Origin: Paenibacillus sp. 32352
GTDB lineage: Bacteria; Bacillota; Bacilli; Paenibacillales; NBRC-103111
DNA length: 64,000 nucleotides
Direction: 5' to 3'
NCBI RefSeq assembly: GCF_002042965.1
Contig: NZ_MZNT01000003.1
Location: 434,001 to 498,000 of the forward strand
Part shown: positions 44,090 to 54,278 of the stretch, piece by piece
Numbering within the stretch: position 1 is the stretch's first letter
Layout of the letters: every line of letters begins with the position of its first letter
The notes under the pieces: generated by a model
The model's input: the letters and a program-made list of their open reading frames with translations, nothing else
Told to the model about the DNA's origin: nothing
Databases searched by the model: none
Made by a program: the position numbers and the translations under genes

Positions 44090-45487
44090 ATGCATATCGT
44101 TGTGGCGGGCTTGAACTACCGAACAGCACCGGTAGCGATCCGCGAGAAATTTACATTTTCCGATGCAGATCTGGCGCCGGCTCTGAAAGAGCTCAAAGAA
44201 ACGAAAAGCGTAATGGAATGTGTCATTGTGGGCACCTGTAACCGTACGGAGCTGTATGTAGTTGTCGATCGGGAACATTTGTGCGATCATTATTTGCGTG
44301 GCTTCATTGAAAAATGGTTTGGCGTTCCGCGCGAGCAGTTCAATAAACATCTGTATGTTTATGAAAACGAGAAGGCGATCAATCATTTATTCCGCGTGAC
44401 GAGTGGACTGGATTCCATGGTTATCGGGGAAACCCAAATTTTGGGCCAAATTCGCAATGCATTTTTACTATCCCAGCAAATGAAAACTACGGGGATTTTA
44501 TTTAATACCTTGTTTAAACAGGCGATCACCCTGGCCAAACGCGCGCATACGGAGACGGGCATCGGGGAAAATCCGGTCTCGGTCAGTTATGCCGCTGTTG
44601 AGCTTGGTAAACGCATTTTCGGAAGCTATGACCACAAGAAGGTAATGATCATCGGCGCAGGCAAGATGAGCGAGCTTACCGTGAAGCACCTTTATTCCAA
44701 CGGCGCCGATAAGGTGATTGTCGTCAACCGCACTTTGAGCCGCGCTCAAGAGCTTGCCGGCAAGTTCCAAGGAGTGGCCAGCTCCATGGATAAGCTGCTC
44801 GACTATCTGGAGGAAGTGGATATAGTTATCAGCTCCACGGGCTCCTCAGAGATCGTATTAACGAAGGATCAGGTTGCGGCCGTGCTTCAGAAGCGCCGTT
44901 CGCGCCCTTTATTCATGATAGATATTGCCGTTCCAAGGGATTTGGATTCTTCCATCGGAGAACTGCCTAACGTATTTTTGTACGATATCGATAATTTGCA
45001 ATCCATCGTGAACAACCATCTGCAGGAACGCCGCAAAGCGGCTCTGGTCATCGAGGATATGATAGAAGAGGAGATGGCCGTGTTCGAGCAATGGACGCGT
45101 ACGCTGGGGGTTACACCGTTAATCCAGGCGCTGCAAGCGAAAGCAAGCTCCATCCATGAAGAAACTATGGATAGCCTGATGAAAAAGCTTCCCGATCTGG
45201 ATGAGCGTGAGCTTAAAGTGATTCGCAAGCTGACGAAAAGCATTGTGAATCAAATGCTGAGAGACCCAGTGATTCGGATTAAAGAGATGGCTGCTGAACG
45301 TGACGGGGAAGAAGCGCTCGATTATTTCACCAAAATATTTGCACTGGAAGATCAACTGGCACAGCAAGAACAAGTGGAGAAGAACGTGAACCGTCAACAG
45401 GAAGTGAGCGAGACTCGTGATCGTTGGAAGGAAGAAATTTTGACGAAGGTTTCATTGAAGCCTGCCGATGCCTTGGCTAAAACGTAG
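44090..45487 (+). CDS. hemA: Glutamyl-tRNA reductase
   Basis: 465 aa from the ATG at 44090 (MHIVVAGLNYRTAPV is the family start); the open frame begins earlier. NADPH-dependent reduction of Glu-tRNA(Glu) to glutamate-1-semialdehyde, the first committed step of tetrapyrrole synthesis. Catalytic Cys50 sits in VGTCNRTELY. The NADPH-binding GAGKMSELTVKHL near 190 and the C-terminal helical dimerisation domain are present. It heads the hemA-hemX-(siroheme)-hemC-hemD-hemB operon. The partner HemL is encoded at 52963. Confidence 0.97.
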   Translation: MHIVVAGLNYRTAPVAIREKFTFSDADLAPALKELKETKSVMECVIVGTCNRTELYVVVDREHLCDHYLRGFIEKWFGVPREQFNKHLYVYENEKAINHLFRVTSGLDSMVIGETQILGQIRNAFLLSQQMKTTGILFNTLFKQAITLAKRAHTETGIGENPVSVSYAAVELGKRIFGSYDHKKVMIIGAGKMSELTVKHLYSNGADKVIVVNRTLSRAQELAGKFQGVASSMDKLLDYLEEVDIVISSTGSSEIVLTKDQVAAVLQKRRSRPLFMIDIAVPRDLDSSIGELPNVFLYDIDNLQSIVNNHLQERRKAALVIEDMIEEEMAVFEQWTRTLGVTPLIQALQAKASSIHEETMDSLMKKLPDLDERELKVIRKLTKSIVNQMLRDPVIRIKEMAAERDGEEALDYFTKIFALEDQLAQQEQVEKNVNRQQEVSETRDRWKEEILTKVSLKPADALAKT

Positions 45488-45501
45488 TTTGGAGAGGTGC
45501 C

Positions 45502-46326
45502 ATGGTCGCGAAAAGCTGGTTGTACGATGTCATTATTTATATATACGCCCTGAGCCTGCTGTTTTACTTCTCGGACTTTGTAGGTCCGAACCGAAGCGCA
45601 AAACGGATGGGGACAGGGTTGCTTTCTTTTGTTTGGGTTCTGCAAACGATGTATTTGGTTGTTAACCTGGTTTGGCATGACCGTTCGATGGCATTTTCCA
45701 TGTTTGAAACGCTGTTTATGCTATCCTGGCTGCTTGTAACGGTTTCGCTTGTAGTGAACCGTTTTTTTCGTATCGAGCTGTTTGTGTTTATTGTAAATAT
45801 GATAGGGTTTACCGTACTGGCGCTTAATTTTTTCAGCAATCCGAAGGTTTCGCCGACATTGGCCAACTGGAATGTGAGCGATGAGGTGTTGTTCATCCAT
45901 ATCAGCTTCTCGCTGGGAAGCTATGTAGCCTTTGTTGTGTCCGGTGTTTTCTCGGGCATGTACTTATTCTTACATCGTCAATTAAAGGAGAAGAAGTGGT
46001 CGAAGCTTATGCAGAGACTTCCCAGCCTGGATAAGACGGATTATTACTCCTTCGTATCTGTTGTCATCGGGACACCGCTATTGCTGTTCGGCATGTCGCT
46101 CGGGGTTGTCTGGATCTCCTTGCAGCATGATTTGTCCTTGTTCTTTGATCCTAAAGTTATCAACTCATGGTTTGTCCTGCTTGCCTATATCTTTTATCTG
46201 TTCCAGCGCATTCTGCTCAAGACGCCGGGTTATAAGCTGGCATTGTGGAATCTTGCCGCATTTTTTATTATGGCTTTAAACTTTGTGTTCGCTAACTTCT
46301 ATTCCTCGTTTCACCAGTGGTCTTAA
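45502..46326 (+). CDS. hemX: HemX-like membrane protein (cytochrome c assembly family)
   Basis: 274 aa, ATG at 45502 behind GGAGAGG. About eight membrane helices with the CcmC/CcsA-type segment (HISFSLGSYVAFVVSGVFSGMYL split by a bend). HemX follows hemA in B. subtilis and lowers HemA protein level there; a role in tuning glutamyl-tRNA reductase or handling heme is known or inferred by family. The Trp-rich motif of haem-handling CcsA proteins is weak (GVVWISLQHD), so haem binding is uncertain. Confidence 0.87.
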   Translation: MVAKSWLYDVIIYIYALSLLFYFSDFVGPNRSAKRMGTGLLSFVWVLQTMYLVVNLVWHDRSMAFSMFETLFMLSWLLVTVSLVVNRFFRIELFVFIVNMIGFTVLALNFFSNPKVSPTLANWNVSDEVLFIHISFSLGSYVAFVVSGVFSGMYLFLHRQLKEKKWSKLMQRLPSLDKTDYYSFVSVVIGTPLLLFGMSLGVVWISLQHDLSLFFDPKVINSWFVLLAYIFYLFQRILLKTPGYKLALWNLAAFFIMALNFVFANFYSSFHQWS

Positions 46327-46360
46327 TAGTTCGGGCAAAGCGAGGGGGCAAAGCAGTGAA

Positions 46361-47083
46361 ATGAAGAGAAGAAAAACGTACTACCCGTTGATGCTTCAGG
46401 CAGAGGACAAGCCGTGTGTTATAATAGGCGGTGGATCGGTAGCCGAACGGAAGGCTGAGGCTTTGCTTGAGGCAGGGGCAAGGGTAACCGTCATCAGCCC
46501 CTCTTGTACGCCCCGATTGGAAGGCTGGGCTCAGGACGGAACTATAAATCACATCCCATCAACCTATCATCCCGGAATGCAGGAGCTGGCCAATGCGCTG
46601 TTAGTTTTTGCCGCTACGAATCGTTCGGAAGTGAATGCAGCCATACGTATGGAAGCGGAAGCGATGGGCAAGCTGGTCAATGTGGCGGATGATTCGGAAG
46701 GGAGCGGGTTTATTGTGCCCGCGACAGTTCGCCGCGGGAGGCTGCTTATTGCAGTTTCGACAGCGGGAGCAAGTCCGGCAGCAGCCCGTAAAGTGAAGCA
46801 GCAGCTAGAGGAGACGTTCGGCGATGAGTATGAGGCGTATTTGGACCTGCTTCAGGAATTGCGGGTGTTTGTCCAAAGCATCGTCGAGGACACGGCCGTA
46901 CGCCAACAGTGGTTCCGGCATATGCTGGAATGGGAGCTGCTCCCGTTAATCCGTTCTGGACGGCTTGAGCCTCCGGATCGTCTGAATTTGATGGAGATCA
47001 TTCACAAAGATCCGACAACAGAAGGAATGGAACGGGTTAAAGATTGGCTTCAAAGCCGGTTACCTTCTACGGGAGGGACATAG
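46361..47083 (+). CDS. Precorrin-2 dehydrogenase / siroheme synthase N-terminal-type protein
   Basis: 240 aa from the ATG at 46361; GGGGG about 12 bases upstream. An NAD-binding domain starts at YYPLMLQAEDKPCVIIGGGSVAERKAEALL (seen in two pieces), the signature of CysG-B, Met8p and SirC. ADDSEGSGFIVPATVRRGRL follows near 114. It oxidises precorrin-2 to sirohydrochlorin with NAD, feeding siroheme; bifunctional chelatase activity is possible but not shown. Its insertion between hemX and hemC puts the siroheme branch in the heme operon; together with CobA below it makes the first two siroheme steps. Confidence 0.88.
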   Translation: MKRRKTYYPLMLQAEDKPCVIIGGGSVAERKAEALLEAGARVTVISPSCTPRLEGWAQDGTINHIPSTYHPGMQELANALLVFAATNRSEVNAAIRMEAEAMGKLVNVADDSEGSGFIVPATVRRGRLLIAVSTAGASPAAARKVKQQLEETFGDEYEAYLDLLQELRVFVQSIVEDTAVRQQWFRHMLEWELLPLIRSGRLEPPDRLNLMEIIHKDPTTEGMERVKDWLQSRLPSTGGT

Positions 47084-47161
47084 CATTTAAAGCATCCGCT
47101 ATGAAAGAGGAAACGCTCTTGGCACCAAATATTATTTTGATCATGGAGAGGGCTGACATAC

Positions 47162-48100
47162 ATGCGCAAAATCGTAGTAGGAACCCGGCAAAGCGCTCTT
47201 GCATTAACCCAGACCGGTCAGGTCGTAGAGCAGCTGCGCGAGCTGTCCAAGCAGCTTGGGATCGAATGCGAGTTTGAACTGAAAAAAATCGTAACCAAAG
47301 GCGACCGCATTCTGGATGTGACCTTATCCAAGGTGGGGGGCAAAGGCCTCTTTGTCAAAGAGATCGAGCAGGCGATGTTCGACGGAGAGATCGATATCGC
47401 GGTACATAGTATGAAAGATATGCCGGCGGAGCTGCCGGAGGGATTAAGGATAGGCGCGGTTCCGCGCCGCGAGGATGCTAGAGATTGCCTGATTTCCCGT
47501 GAAAGCCGCGGATTGGACGAACTTCCTCAAGGAGCCAAGGTAGGGACCAGCAGCTTGCGCCGTTCCTGTCAGCTGCAGAACTACCGTCCCGACTTGCAGA
47601 TTGAATCCATTCGGGGCAATATTGATTCGAGATTGAAGAAGCTCGAGACGGAAGGCTTTGACGCCATTCTGCTGGCGGCCGCAGGCTTGCACAGGATCGG
47701 CTGGCAGGATCGGATCAGCGTCTATATTCCAGCTGAGATTAGCTTGCCTGCAGTAGGGCAAGGAGCACTATGCATCGAGTGCCGCAGCGACGATGAGTTC
47801 GTCCTTGGACTGCTCAAGCACTACAATCATGAGCCTACCGCTTTGGCCGTAGCGGCTGAAAGAAGCTTTCTTGCCAGATTGAACGGAGGCTGTCAGGTAC
47901 CTATCGGGGCTTTTGCAAGCCTCGGGGATGAGGACGGCAATCCGGCTATTACTTTGACCGGAATGGTAGGCTCGCCGGACGGCAAGCTGCTTTTGAAAGA
48001 AACGATGACAGGCACTGACCCGGACAAGCTGGGCCGCCACGTAGCGGAGGCTTTAATTGGTCAGGGAGCCGAAGATATATTGGCGACAGTGAGGAGTTGA
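47162..48100 (+). CDS. hemC: Porphobilinogen deaminase (hydroxymethylbilane synthase)
   Basis: 312 aa, ATG at 47162 with GGAGAGG upstream. Polymerises four porphobilinogen units to hydroxymethylbilane. Signatures: [13 protein letters not shown] at the start, [11 protein letters not shown] near 85, and the dipyrromethane-cofactor Cys244 in [10 protein letters not shown]. Length typical. Six bases separate it from the fused cobA-hemD. Confidence 0.97.
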   Translation: MRKIVVGTRQSALALTQTGQVVEQLRELSKQLGIECEFELKKIVTKGDRILDVTLSKVGGKGLFVKEIEQAMFDGEIDIAVHSMKDMPAELPEGLRIGAVPRREDARDCLISRESRGLDELPQGAKVGTSSLRRSCQLQNYRPDLQIESIRGNIDSRLKKLETEGFDAILLAAAGLHRIGWQDRISVYIPAEISLPAVGQGALCIECRSDDEFVLGLLKHYNHEPTALAVAAERSFLARLNGGCQVPIGAFASLGDEDGNPAITLTGMVGSPDGKLLLKETMTGTDPDKLGRHVAEALIGQGAEDILATVRS

Positions 48101-48106
48101 GCCGAG

Positions 48107-49639
48107 GTGAGCAAAGGTGTCGTATATCTCGTAGGAGCAGGGCCAGGAGACCCTAAGCTCATTACGGTACGGGGACTGGAGGCGATTCAACGAGCCGATG
48201 TCGTCGTATACGACCGGCTGGCAAGTCCTAGATTGCTGAAGCATATGAAGCCGGGCGCCGAGAAAATTTTTGTCGGCAAGCTGCCCGATAAGCACATGAT
48301 GAAGCAATCGGAAATTAATCAGCTGCTTGTTGATTTAGCGCTGCAGGGCAAGACGGTAACCCGCTTGAAGGGCGGGGATCCGAGCGTCTTCGGACGTGTG
48401 GGAGAAGAAGCGGAGCTGCTCGTGGATAACGGGATTCCGTTCGAGATCGTACCGGGAATCACATCTGCGATCGCGGTGCCTGCTTATGCGGGAATCCCGG
48501 TGACGCACCGGGATTTTACCTCCTCTTTCTCGATAGTGACCGGGCATGAATACCCGAATAAAACCTATAGCAGCATCAATTGGGATAATTTATCGCAAGC
48601 GTCGGGCACGCTCATTTTTCTTATGGGCGTAGCAAATCTGGAATTCATATGCAGCCGTCTGATCGACGGCGGCAAGTCGCCCTCCACTCCGGTCGCGCTG
48701 ATTCGCTGGGGAACCTGGATGGATCAAAGAACGTTAACGGGTACCCTAACGGATATTGTCGACAAGGTCCGCGCAGCCAACTTCCAATCTCCCGCCGTCA
48801 TCATCGTAGGGGAGGTTGTGAAGCTTCGCGAGAGGCTGGCTTGGTTCGAGAAGAAGCCCTTGTTCGGGCGGCGTATTCTCGTCACTAGAGCAAGGAGCCA
48901 GGCGAGTGAGCTGGTCCAGCTGATTGAGGAGCTTGGCGGCGAGGCGATCGAATTTCCTGTTATCAGGACCCAGCCTCCTTCGAAGCCGGAAGCACAGCAG
49001 AAGCTTGACGACACGCTTACTCAGCTATCCCGTTTTGAGTGGATCTTTTTTACAAGCGTCAACGGGGTGGACTATTTCTTCCAGCGGCTGCAAAAGAACC
49101 GTGTCGATGTAAGGACAATGAGCAGCGCCCGGATCGTGGCCGTAGGACCAAAGACAGCGGAAGCATTGGCGCAGCGGGGGTTAGTTGCCGAGGAGTTGCC
49201 TGCCAAGTTCCAGGGAGACGAGATGCTCGCCGCCTTTGCCAAGGAGCTGAAGCCAGGTCAGCAGGTGCTGCTGCCTACGGCCGATATCGCGAAGGAATAC
49301 ATCCCGGCGACATTAAGACAAATGGGTCTTCAAGTAACGGAAGTAGATGTCTATGAAACGGTTCTCGATACGAGCGGAGGCTCGGAAATCATTGAGCTGT
49401 TGGAACAGAATACAATCCATACCATAACGTTTACAAGTTCATCGACCGTAACGAACCTCATTATCGCTTTGCAGCAGCTAGGCGCAGACAAGCCCCTTGA
49501 ACTGCTGCAGCCATGCAAGATTGCCTGTATCGGGCCTATGACGGCCAAGACCGCGGAGGAAGCGGGCCTTAAGGTAGACTACCTGGCCGAGGAAGCAACG
49601 GTTGCTTCTTTGGTCCAAAGCATGTACAGCCAGGCATAA
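48107..49639 (+). CDS. cobA-hemD: Fused uroporphyrinogen-III C-methyltransferase and uroporphyrinogen-III synthase
   Basis: 510 aa, GTG at 48107 behind GAGGAG. Residues 1-245 are CobA/SUMT: GAGPGDPKLITVRG at 10-23, KGGDPSVFGRVGEEAE near 88, and GITSAIAVPAYAGIPVTHR near 118. Residues about 250-505 are HemD, from RILVTRARSQASELV to TAKTAEEAGL near the end. One protein thus closes hydroxymethylbilane to uroporphyrinogen III and methylates it twice, sending it to siroheme or cobalamin. This fusion occurs in Clostridia and some Bacilli. Branch control may depend on coupling of the two domains. Confidence 0.94.
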   Translation: MSKGVVYLVGAGPGDPKLITVRGLEAIQRADVVVYDRLASPRLLKHMKPGAEKIFVGKLPDKHMMKQSEINQLLVDLALQGKTVTRLKGGDPSVFGRVGEEAELLVDNGIPFEIVPGITSAIAVPAYAGIPVTHRDFTSSFSIVTGHEYPNKTYSSINWDNLSQASGTLIFLMGVANLEFICSRLIDGGKSPSTPVALIRWGTWMDQRTLTGTLTDIVDKVRAANFQSPAVIIVGEVVKLRERLAWFEKKPLFGRRILVTRARSQASELVQLIEELGGEAIEFPVIRTQPPSKPEAQQKLDDTLTQLSRFEWIFFTSVNGVDYFFQRLQKNRVDVRTMSSARIVAVGPKTAEALAQRGLVAEELPAKFQGDEMLAAFAKELKPGQQVLLPTADIAKEYIPATLRQMGLQVTEVDVYETVLDTSGGSEIIELLEQNTIHTITFTSSSTVTNLIIALQQLGADKPLELLQPCKIACIGPMTAKTAEEAGLKVDYLAEEATVASLVQSMYSQA

Positions 49640-49677
49640 TAGGGAACAATCAAGATAAAGGTTAAGGAGGAAGCAGC

Positions 49678-50676
49678 ATGGGATTTCCTATGGTACGCAA
49701 CAGAAGATTACGCGGCTCCAAAGCACTACGCAATTTGGTAAGAGAGACAACTTTATCGGTTCATGATCTGATCTATCCTATTTTCGTTACACACGGCTCT
49801 CAAATCAAAGAAGAAATCAGCTCTATGCCGGGTGTATACCACTTTTCGCTGGATACGCTGGAGCAAGAGCTGAAGGAGATTACGAGCTTGGGCATTGAGG
49901 CCATCATGCTGTTCGGCGTTCCCGAGCATAAGGATGCTCACGGCAGCTCGGCATATGACGATAATGGCATCGTGCAGCAAGCGACACGCCGAATTAAAGA
50001 GCTCCATCCTGATCTGCTCGTGATGGCCGACAACTGTCTGTGCCAGTTTACAGACCACGGCCACTGCGGCGTCGTTCATGTTGACGAGAAAACGCAATGC
50101 GCCGAGATTCTTAACGACGAGTCGCTGGAGCTGCTTGTCCGTACGGCGGTATCGCAAGCGAAAGCGGGGGCTGACGTTATCGCTCCTTCGAATATGATGG
50201 ACGGGTTCGTAGCGGCTATTCGCCAAGGCTTGGACGAAGCAGGGTTTGAGAATGTGCCGATCATGTCCTATTCGGTTAAATACGCTTCGGCATACTACGG
50301 ACCATTCCGTGAAGCTGCACATTCGGCGCCTCAATTCGGTGACCGCAAAACGTATCAGATGGATCCGGGAAATGCACGCGAAGCGCTTCGTGAAGCGGAG
50401 TCCGATGTGCTTGAAGGCGCGGATTTCCTGATGGTGAAGCCTGCTATGGCTTACATGGATATTATTCGCACCTTGCGCGATCAGTTCGAACTGCCGCTCG
50501 TTGCTTATAATGTCAGCGGTGAATATTCACTGATTAAAGCGGCCGCGCAGCAGGGCTGGGTAGACGAACGTTCTATTGTTATGGAAACGATGATCGGCTT
50601 CAAGCGCGCAGGCGCCGATTTGATTATTACCTATTTTGCTAAAGACGTAGCCCAATGGCTGAAGGAACAGCAATAG
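49678..50676 (+). CDS. hemB: Delta-aminolevulinic acid dehydratase (porphobilinogen synthase)
   Basis: 332 aa, ATG at 49678 behind AAGGAGG. Condenses two aminolevulinates to porphobilinogen. Active-site lysines are Lys201 (SYSVKYAS) and Lys254 ([11 protein letters not shown]), the latter forming the Schiff base. The zinc-type cysteines are visible in [15 protein letters not shown] (about 120-134). Closes the first heme operon, with a terminator after it. Confidence 0.97.
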   Translation: MGFPMVRNRRLRGSKALRNLVRETTLSVHDLIYPIFVTHGSQIKEEISSMPGVYHFSLDTLEQELKEITSLGIEAIMLFGVPEHKDAHGSSAYDDNGIVQQATRRIKELHPDLLVMADNCLCQFTDHGHCGVVHVDEKTQCAEILNDESLELLVRTAVSQAKAGADVIAPSNMMDGFVAAIRQGLDEAGFENVPIMSYSVKYASAYYGPFREAAHSAPQFGDRKTYQMDPGNAREALREAESDVLEGADFLMVKPAMAYMDIIRTLRDQFELPLVAYNVSGEYSLIKAAAQQGWVDERSIVMETMIGFKRAGADLIITYFAKDVAQWLKEQQ

Positions 50677-50696
50677 TACGGGGTTCGGGAAGAAGC

Positions 50697-50744
50697 AAGA
50701 GCTTTTCATACTGACTGCGGTTAGTGGAAAAGCTCTTTTTTTCT
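50697..50744 (+). terminator. Terminator of the hemA-hemB operon
   Basis: AAGAGCTTTTC (50697-50707) pairs with GAAAAGCTCTT, followed by seven T. Confidence 0.9.
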
Positions 50745-50798
50745 CGCCGCGTCGCGGTTCTTGTCATACTTTTGTCGGATTCTACGATAGGCAATCGG

Positions 50799-50827
50799 TT
50801 GTTAGAGGTTGCCAAATAGGGCATAAT
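50799..50827 (+). promoter_or_regulatory. Sigma-A promoter of hemE-hemH
   Basis: TTGTTA (50799-50804), 17-base spacer, CATAAT (50822-50827). Confidence 0.45.
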
Positions 50828-50867
50828 GTTAATAGATCATAGGAGTTCGCGGAAAGAGGTATAGAGG

Positions 50868-51938
50868 ATGAGCTATAACGATAATTTCATTAAAGCCTGT
50901 AAGAAGCAGCCTGTAGATACGCTGCCGGTTTGGTATATGCGTCAGGCAGGACGTTCGGACCCGGATTACCGTAAAATTAAAGAAAAATATAGCCTTCTTG
51001 AGATTTGCAGGCAGCCTGAGCTTGCTGCGGAAGTCACGATGATGCCGGTCGAAAAGCTTGGCGTCGACGCGGCTATTTTGTATTCGGATATTATGAATCC
51101 GGTTGCCTCGATCGGGATTGATTTTGACATCGTTAAGGATGTTGGACCCGTTATCCATAACCCGGTCCGTACGGCAGAGGATGTGGACAGACTTCGCCCG
51201 ATTCAAGTGGAGCAGGATTTATCCCATATTATTAAAACGATCGAAATTCTTGTGGCGGAGCTTAAAGTTCCTCTCATTACATTCGCCGGTGCACCATTTA
51301 CCATCGCCAGCTATTTGGTCGAAGGCAGGCCATCCAAGTCCAAGGACTATCTGCACACGAAAGCTCTGATGTATGGAGCGCCCGATGTTTGGTTTAAACT
51401 GATGGATAAGCTTGGAGATATGATCATTACCTATTTGAAGGCACAGATTGCCGCAGGAGCCAAGGCGGTTCAGTTGTTCGACAGCTGGGTCGGGGCTTTG
51501 TCTCCGAGAGACTTCCAAACCTATGTGCTGCCTACGATCACTCGGATTTTTGCCGAGCTCAAGCACCTGGAGCAGCCTAAAATTTATTTCCCTGGCGTAA
51601 GCTCCGGTGAGCTTCATTCCAGCCTTGTTAACATCGATGCCGATGTCATAGGGTTGGATTGGCGTGTGCCTATTTCCGAAGCTCGCAAGAGAATCGGACC
51701 GAAATTTGCGGTACAGGGCAATCTGGACCCTACGGTTCTGACCGGACCGCTGTCGGTGATCCAAGAGCAGGCCAAAGCTATCATTGATCAGGGAATTCAA
51801 CAGCCGGGCTACATCTTTAACCTGGGCCACGGGGTATTCCCGGAAGCGTCTATCGACAAGCTGAGAGAATTGACGGAATTTGTACACGAATATTCTCGCA
51901 AAGCTATCGCCCAATCGAAACAAGGAAGTGGTGTCTAA
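50868..51938 (+). CDS. hemE: Uroporphyrinogen decarboxylase
   Basis: 356 aa, ATG at 50868 with AAGAGG upstream. Decarboxylates uroporphyrinogen III to coproporphyrinogen III. Substrate-binding PVWYMRQAGRSDPDYR at about 21-36, and GAPFTIASYLVEG near 145, and FDSWVGALSP near 205 are the family's active-site blocks. Overlaps hemH by one base (TAATG), so the two are translationally coupled. Confidence 0.97.
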   Translation: MSYNDNFIKACKKQPVDTLPVWYMRQAGRSDPDYRKIKEKYSLLEICRQPELAAEVTMMPVEKLGVDAAILYSDIMNPVASIGIDFDIVKDVGPVIHNPVRTAEDVDRLRPIQVEQDLSHIIKTIEILVAELKVPLITFAGAPFTIASYLVEGRPSKSKDYLHTKALMYGAPDVWFKLMDKLGDMIITYLKAQIAAGAKAVQLFDSWVGALSPRDFQTYVLPTITRIFAELKHLEQPKIYFPGVSSGELHSSLVNIDADVIGLDWRVPISEARKRIGPKFAVQGNLDPTVLTGPLSVIQEQAKAIIDQGIQQPGYIFNLGHGVFPEASIDKLRELTEFVHEYSRKAIAQSKQGSGV

Positions 51939-52876
51939 TGACCAAACAGCGAATCGGCGTGTTAGTCATGTCCTACGGAACTCCAGAGAGCCTGGATCAA
52001 GTAGAGGCTTATTATACTCATATACGCAGAGGGAATCCTCCTAGCCCTGAGCAGCTCAAGGAGCTGACTGACCGGTACGATGCTATCGTGGGCGGATTTT
52101 TCCCGTTAAGAGAAAATACGAACAAGCAAGTGCAGGCTTTGGAGCAAATGCTGAACGAACGACATCCGGACAAAACGTTTGTATGCTACCAAGGGTTAAA
52201 GCATGCGTCGCCTTTTATTGAGGACGGCGTGGAGCAAATGGTCAAGGATGGCATCGAGCAGGCGGTAGGCGTTGTGCTTGCTCCACACTACTCTATTATG
52301 AGCGTAGGCGGATATATCAAGCGCGCTCAAGAGAAGGCCGAGGAGCTTGGCGGACTGGACATTAAGTTCGTTAAGAGCTATCATTTGCACCCGAAGCTTA
52401 TCGAAGCCTTGTCCAATCGCGTGACCGAAACCCTGCAGCGTTTTGCAGGTACGCCGAAGGAGGAAGTCCGGGTTATATTCACCGCGCACAGCCTGCCTGA
52501 AAAAATAGTAGAGATGAGAGATCCTTATCCGGAACAGCTGCTCGCCACCTCCAAAGCAATTGCGGAGCAAACAGGAGTGACCAACTGGCAGTTCGGATGG
52601 CAAAGCGCGGGTCAAACGGCTATGCCGTGGCTTGGACCGGACATTCTGGATGTGCTTCATACCATTACGAAGGAAGAGCAAGTGAAGAATGTGCTCATCT
52701 GCCCGATCGGGTTTGTATCCGATCATCTGGAGGTATTGTACGATCTCGACATCGAGGCCCAGCAGGTAGCCAAAGAGCTGGGAATCCATCTGGAACGTAC
52801 ACCGTCCCTGAATACCGATCCATTGTACATGGAGACGCTCAGCGACGTCGTGTACGAGCATTGCAACGGAAAGTAA
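51938..52876 (+). CDS. hemH: Ferrochelatase (coproporphyrin type)
   Basis: 312 aa, ATG at 51938 in the hemE stop. Inserts iron into the porphyrin; in Firmicutes the substrate is coproporphyrin III (also called CpfC). Metal-binding His184 lies in FTAHSLPEKI, and the conserved GFVSDHLEVLYDLDIEA near 265 includes the second metal ligand Glu. Soluble, no 2Fe-2S tail. HemY, which follows hemH in B. subtilis, is not here. Confidence 0.96.
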   Translation: MTKQRIGVLVMSYGTPESLDQVEAYYTHIRRGNPPSPEQLKELTDRYDAIVGGFFPLRENTNKQVQALEQMLNERHPDKTFVCYQGLKHASPFIEDGVEQMVKDGIEQAVGVVLAPHYSIMSVGGYIKRAQEKAEELGGLDIKFVKSYHLHPKLIEALSNRVTETLQRFAGTPKEEVRVIFTAHSLPEKIVEMRDPYPEQLLATSKAIAEQTGVTNWQFGWQSAGQTAMPWLGPDILDVLHTITKEEQVKNVLICPIGFVSDHLEVLYDLDIEAQQVAKELGIHLERTPSLNTDPLYMETLSDVVYEHCNGK

Positions 52877-52883
52877 CAGGTAG

Positions 52884-52929
52884 AGCGGATGGCTGAACCA
52901 AGAAAGGTGTTCCCATCCGCCTTTTATTA
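52884..52929 (+). terminator. Terminator of hemE-hemH
   Basis: GCGGATGG (52884-52891) pairs with CCATCCGC (52913-52920), followed by CTTTTATT. Confidence 0.75.
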
Positions 52930-52962
52930 GGATCCTAATAGACGGTGAAATGGGGTATTGAA

Positions 52963-54261
52963 ATGAGCATGCGCAAACGTTCCGACGAGCGGTCGGCCAA
53001 AGCATTCGCGGAAGCGAAGGAAGTCATTCCCGGAGGTGTGAATAGTCCGGTTCGCGCCTTCAAATCGGTTGGATTAACTCCTTTATTTATGGAACGCGGA
53101 CTGGGTTCACGCGTTTATGACATTGATGGCAACGAGTTTATTGATTACATAGGCTCCTGGGGGCCGCTGATCGTTGGTCACTCCCATCCGGACGTTGTCC
53201 AGGCTATCAAGCAGACGGCGGAGAAGGGTTCCAGCTTTGGAGCGCCTACGGAACTGGAAACCGAGATGGCCAAGCTCGTTATCGAGCGCGTTCCCTCTCT
53301 CGAAATGGTGCGTATGGTGAATTCCGGAACCGAAGCGACGATGAGCGCCTTGAGGCTGGCCAGAGGCTATACGAAGAGAGCCAAGATCGTCAAATTCGAG
53401 GGCTGCTATCATGGTCATGCCGATTCCCTCTTGATCAAGGCAGGCTCCGGCGTAGCTACCCTAGGACTTCCTGACAGTCCAGGGGTTCCGGAGAGCGTTG
53501 CCGTAAATACAATAACCGTTCCTTATAATGATCTGGAATCGGTTCAGCTGGCCTTTGAAAAATTCGGCGAAGAGATTGCCGCTATCATTGTGGAGCCTAT
53601 AGGAGGCAACATGGGAGTTGTCCCGCCGCTTCCGGGTTTTCTGGAGGGCTTACGCGATATCACCCGCCGTTACGGCAGCTTGTTAATCTTTGACGAAGTA
53701 ATGACCGGCTTCCGCGTAGGTCTTCATTGCGCCCAAGGCTTGTACGGCATTGACCCTGATTTGACCTGTCTGGGTAAAATCATCGGAGGGGGTCTCCCTG
53801 TCGGTGCTTATGGCGGGAAGCGCGCCATTATGGAGCAGATCGCACCAAGCGGTCCTATCTATCAGGCGGGAACTTTATCCGGTAACCCGCTCGCGATGGC
53901 GGCAGGCTATACCACATTGAAGCTTCTAGGTGAGCCTGGGGTATATGAGGAGCTTGAACGCAAATCCGCGAAGCTGGAGGAAGGGTTCACTCGCAATGCC
54001 AAGGAGCTTGGGATTGCAAGCACGATCAACCGGGTTGGCTCCATGATCTGCCCCTTCTTCACGGATCAGAAGGTCATTGACTATGAGACGGCAAAAACCT
54101 CGGATCTGAACCGGTTTAATCGCTACTTTGCCGCGCTGCTTGATTTGGGAGTCAGCATCGCTCCTTCTCAGTTTGAAGGCATGTTCGTATCTACGGCGCA
54201 CACGGACGAAGATATCGATCAGACAATTGCCGCTCATTATGAAGCACTGAAACAGCTGTAA
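52963..54261 (+). CDS. hemL: Glutamate-1-semialdehyde 2,1-aminomutase
   Basis: 432 aa from the ATG at 52963; the upstream GGGGT is a weak ribosome site and an in-frame GTG exists at 52945. PLP enzyme turning glutamate-1-semialdehyde into 5-aminolevulinate, the partner of HemA. PLP-lysine is Lys272 in [17 protein letters not shown] and [16 protein letters not shown] are typical class III aminotransferase blocks. In B. subtilis it is the last gene of the hemAXCDBL operon; here hemE-hemH and two terminators lie between. Confidence 0.96.
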   Translation: MSMRKRSDERSAKAFAEAKEVIPGGVNSPVRAFKSVGLTPLFMERGLGSRVYDIDGNEFIDYIGSWGPLIVGHSHPDVVQAIKQTAEKGSSFGAPTELETEMAKLVIERVPSLEMVRMVNSGTEATMSALRLARGYTKRAKIVKFEGCYHGHADSLLIKAGSGVATLGLPDSPGVPESVAVNTITVPYNDLESVQLAFEKFGEEIAAIIVEPIGGNMGVVPPLPGFLEGLRDITRRYGSLLIFDEVMTGFRVGLHCAQGLYGIDPDLTCLGKIIGGGLPVGAYGGKRAIMEQIAPSGPIYQAGTLSGNPLAMAAGYTTLKLLGEPGVYEELERKSAKLEEGFTRNAKELGIASTINRVGSMICPFFTDQKVIDYETAKTSDLNRFNRYFAALLDLGVSIAPSQFEGMFVSTAHTDEDIDQTIAAHYEALKQL

Positions 54262-54278
54262 GTCTAAAGATGGAATCC

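Noticed and set aside
48924-49356. Arg-rich plus-strand frames inside the cobA-hemD fusion
   Set aside because: Out-of-frame shadows; the fusion's reading frame is unbroken and both domains are complete.
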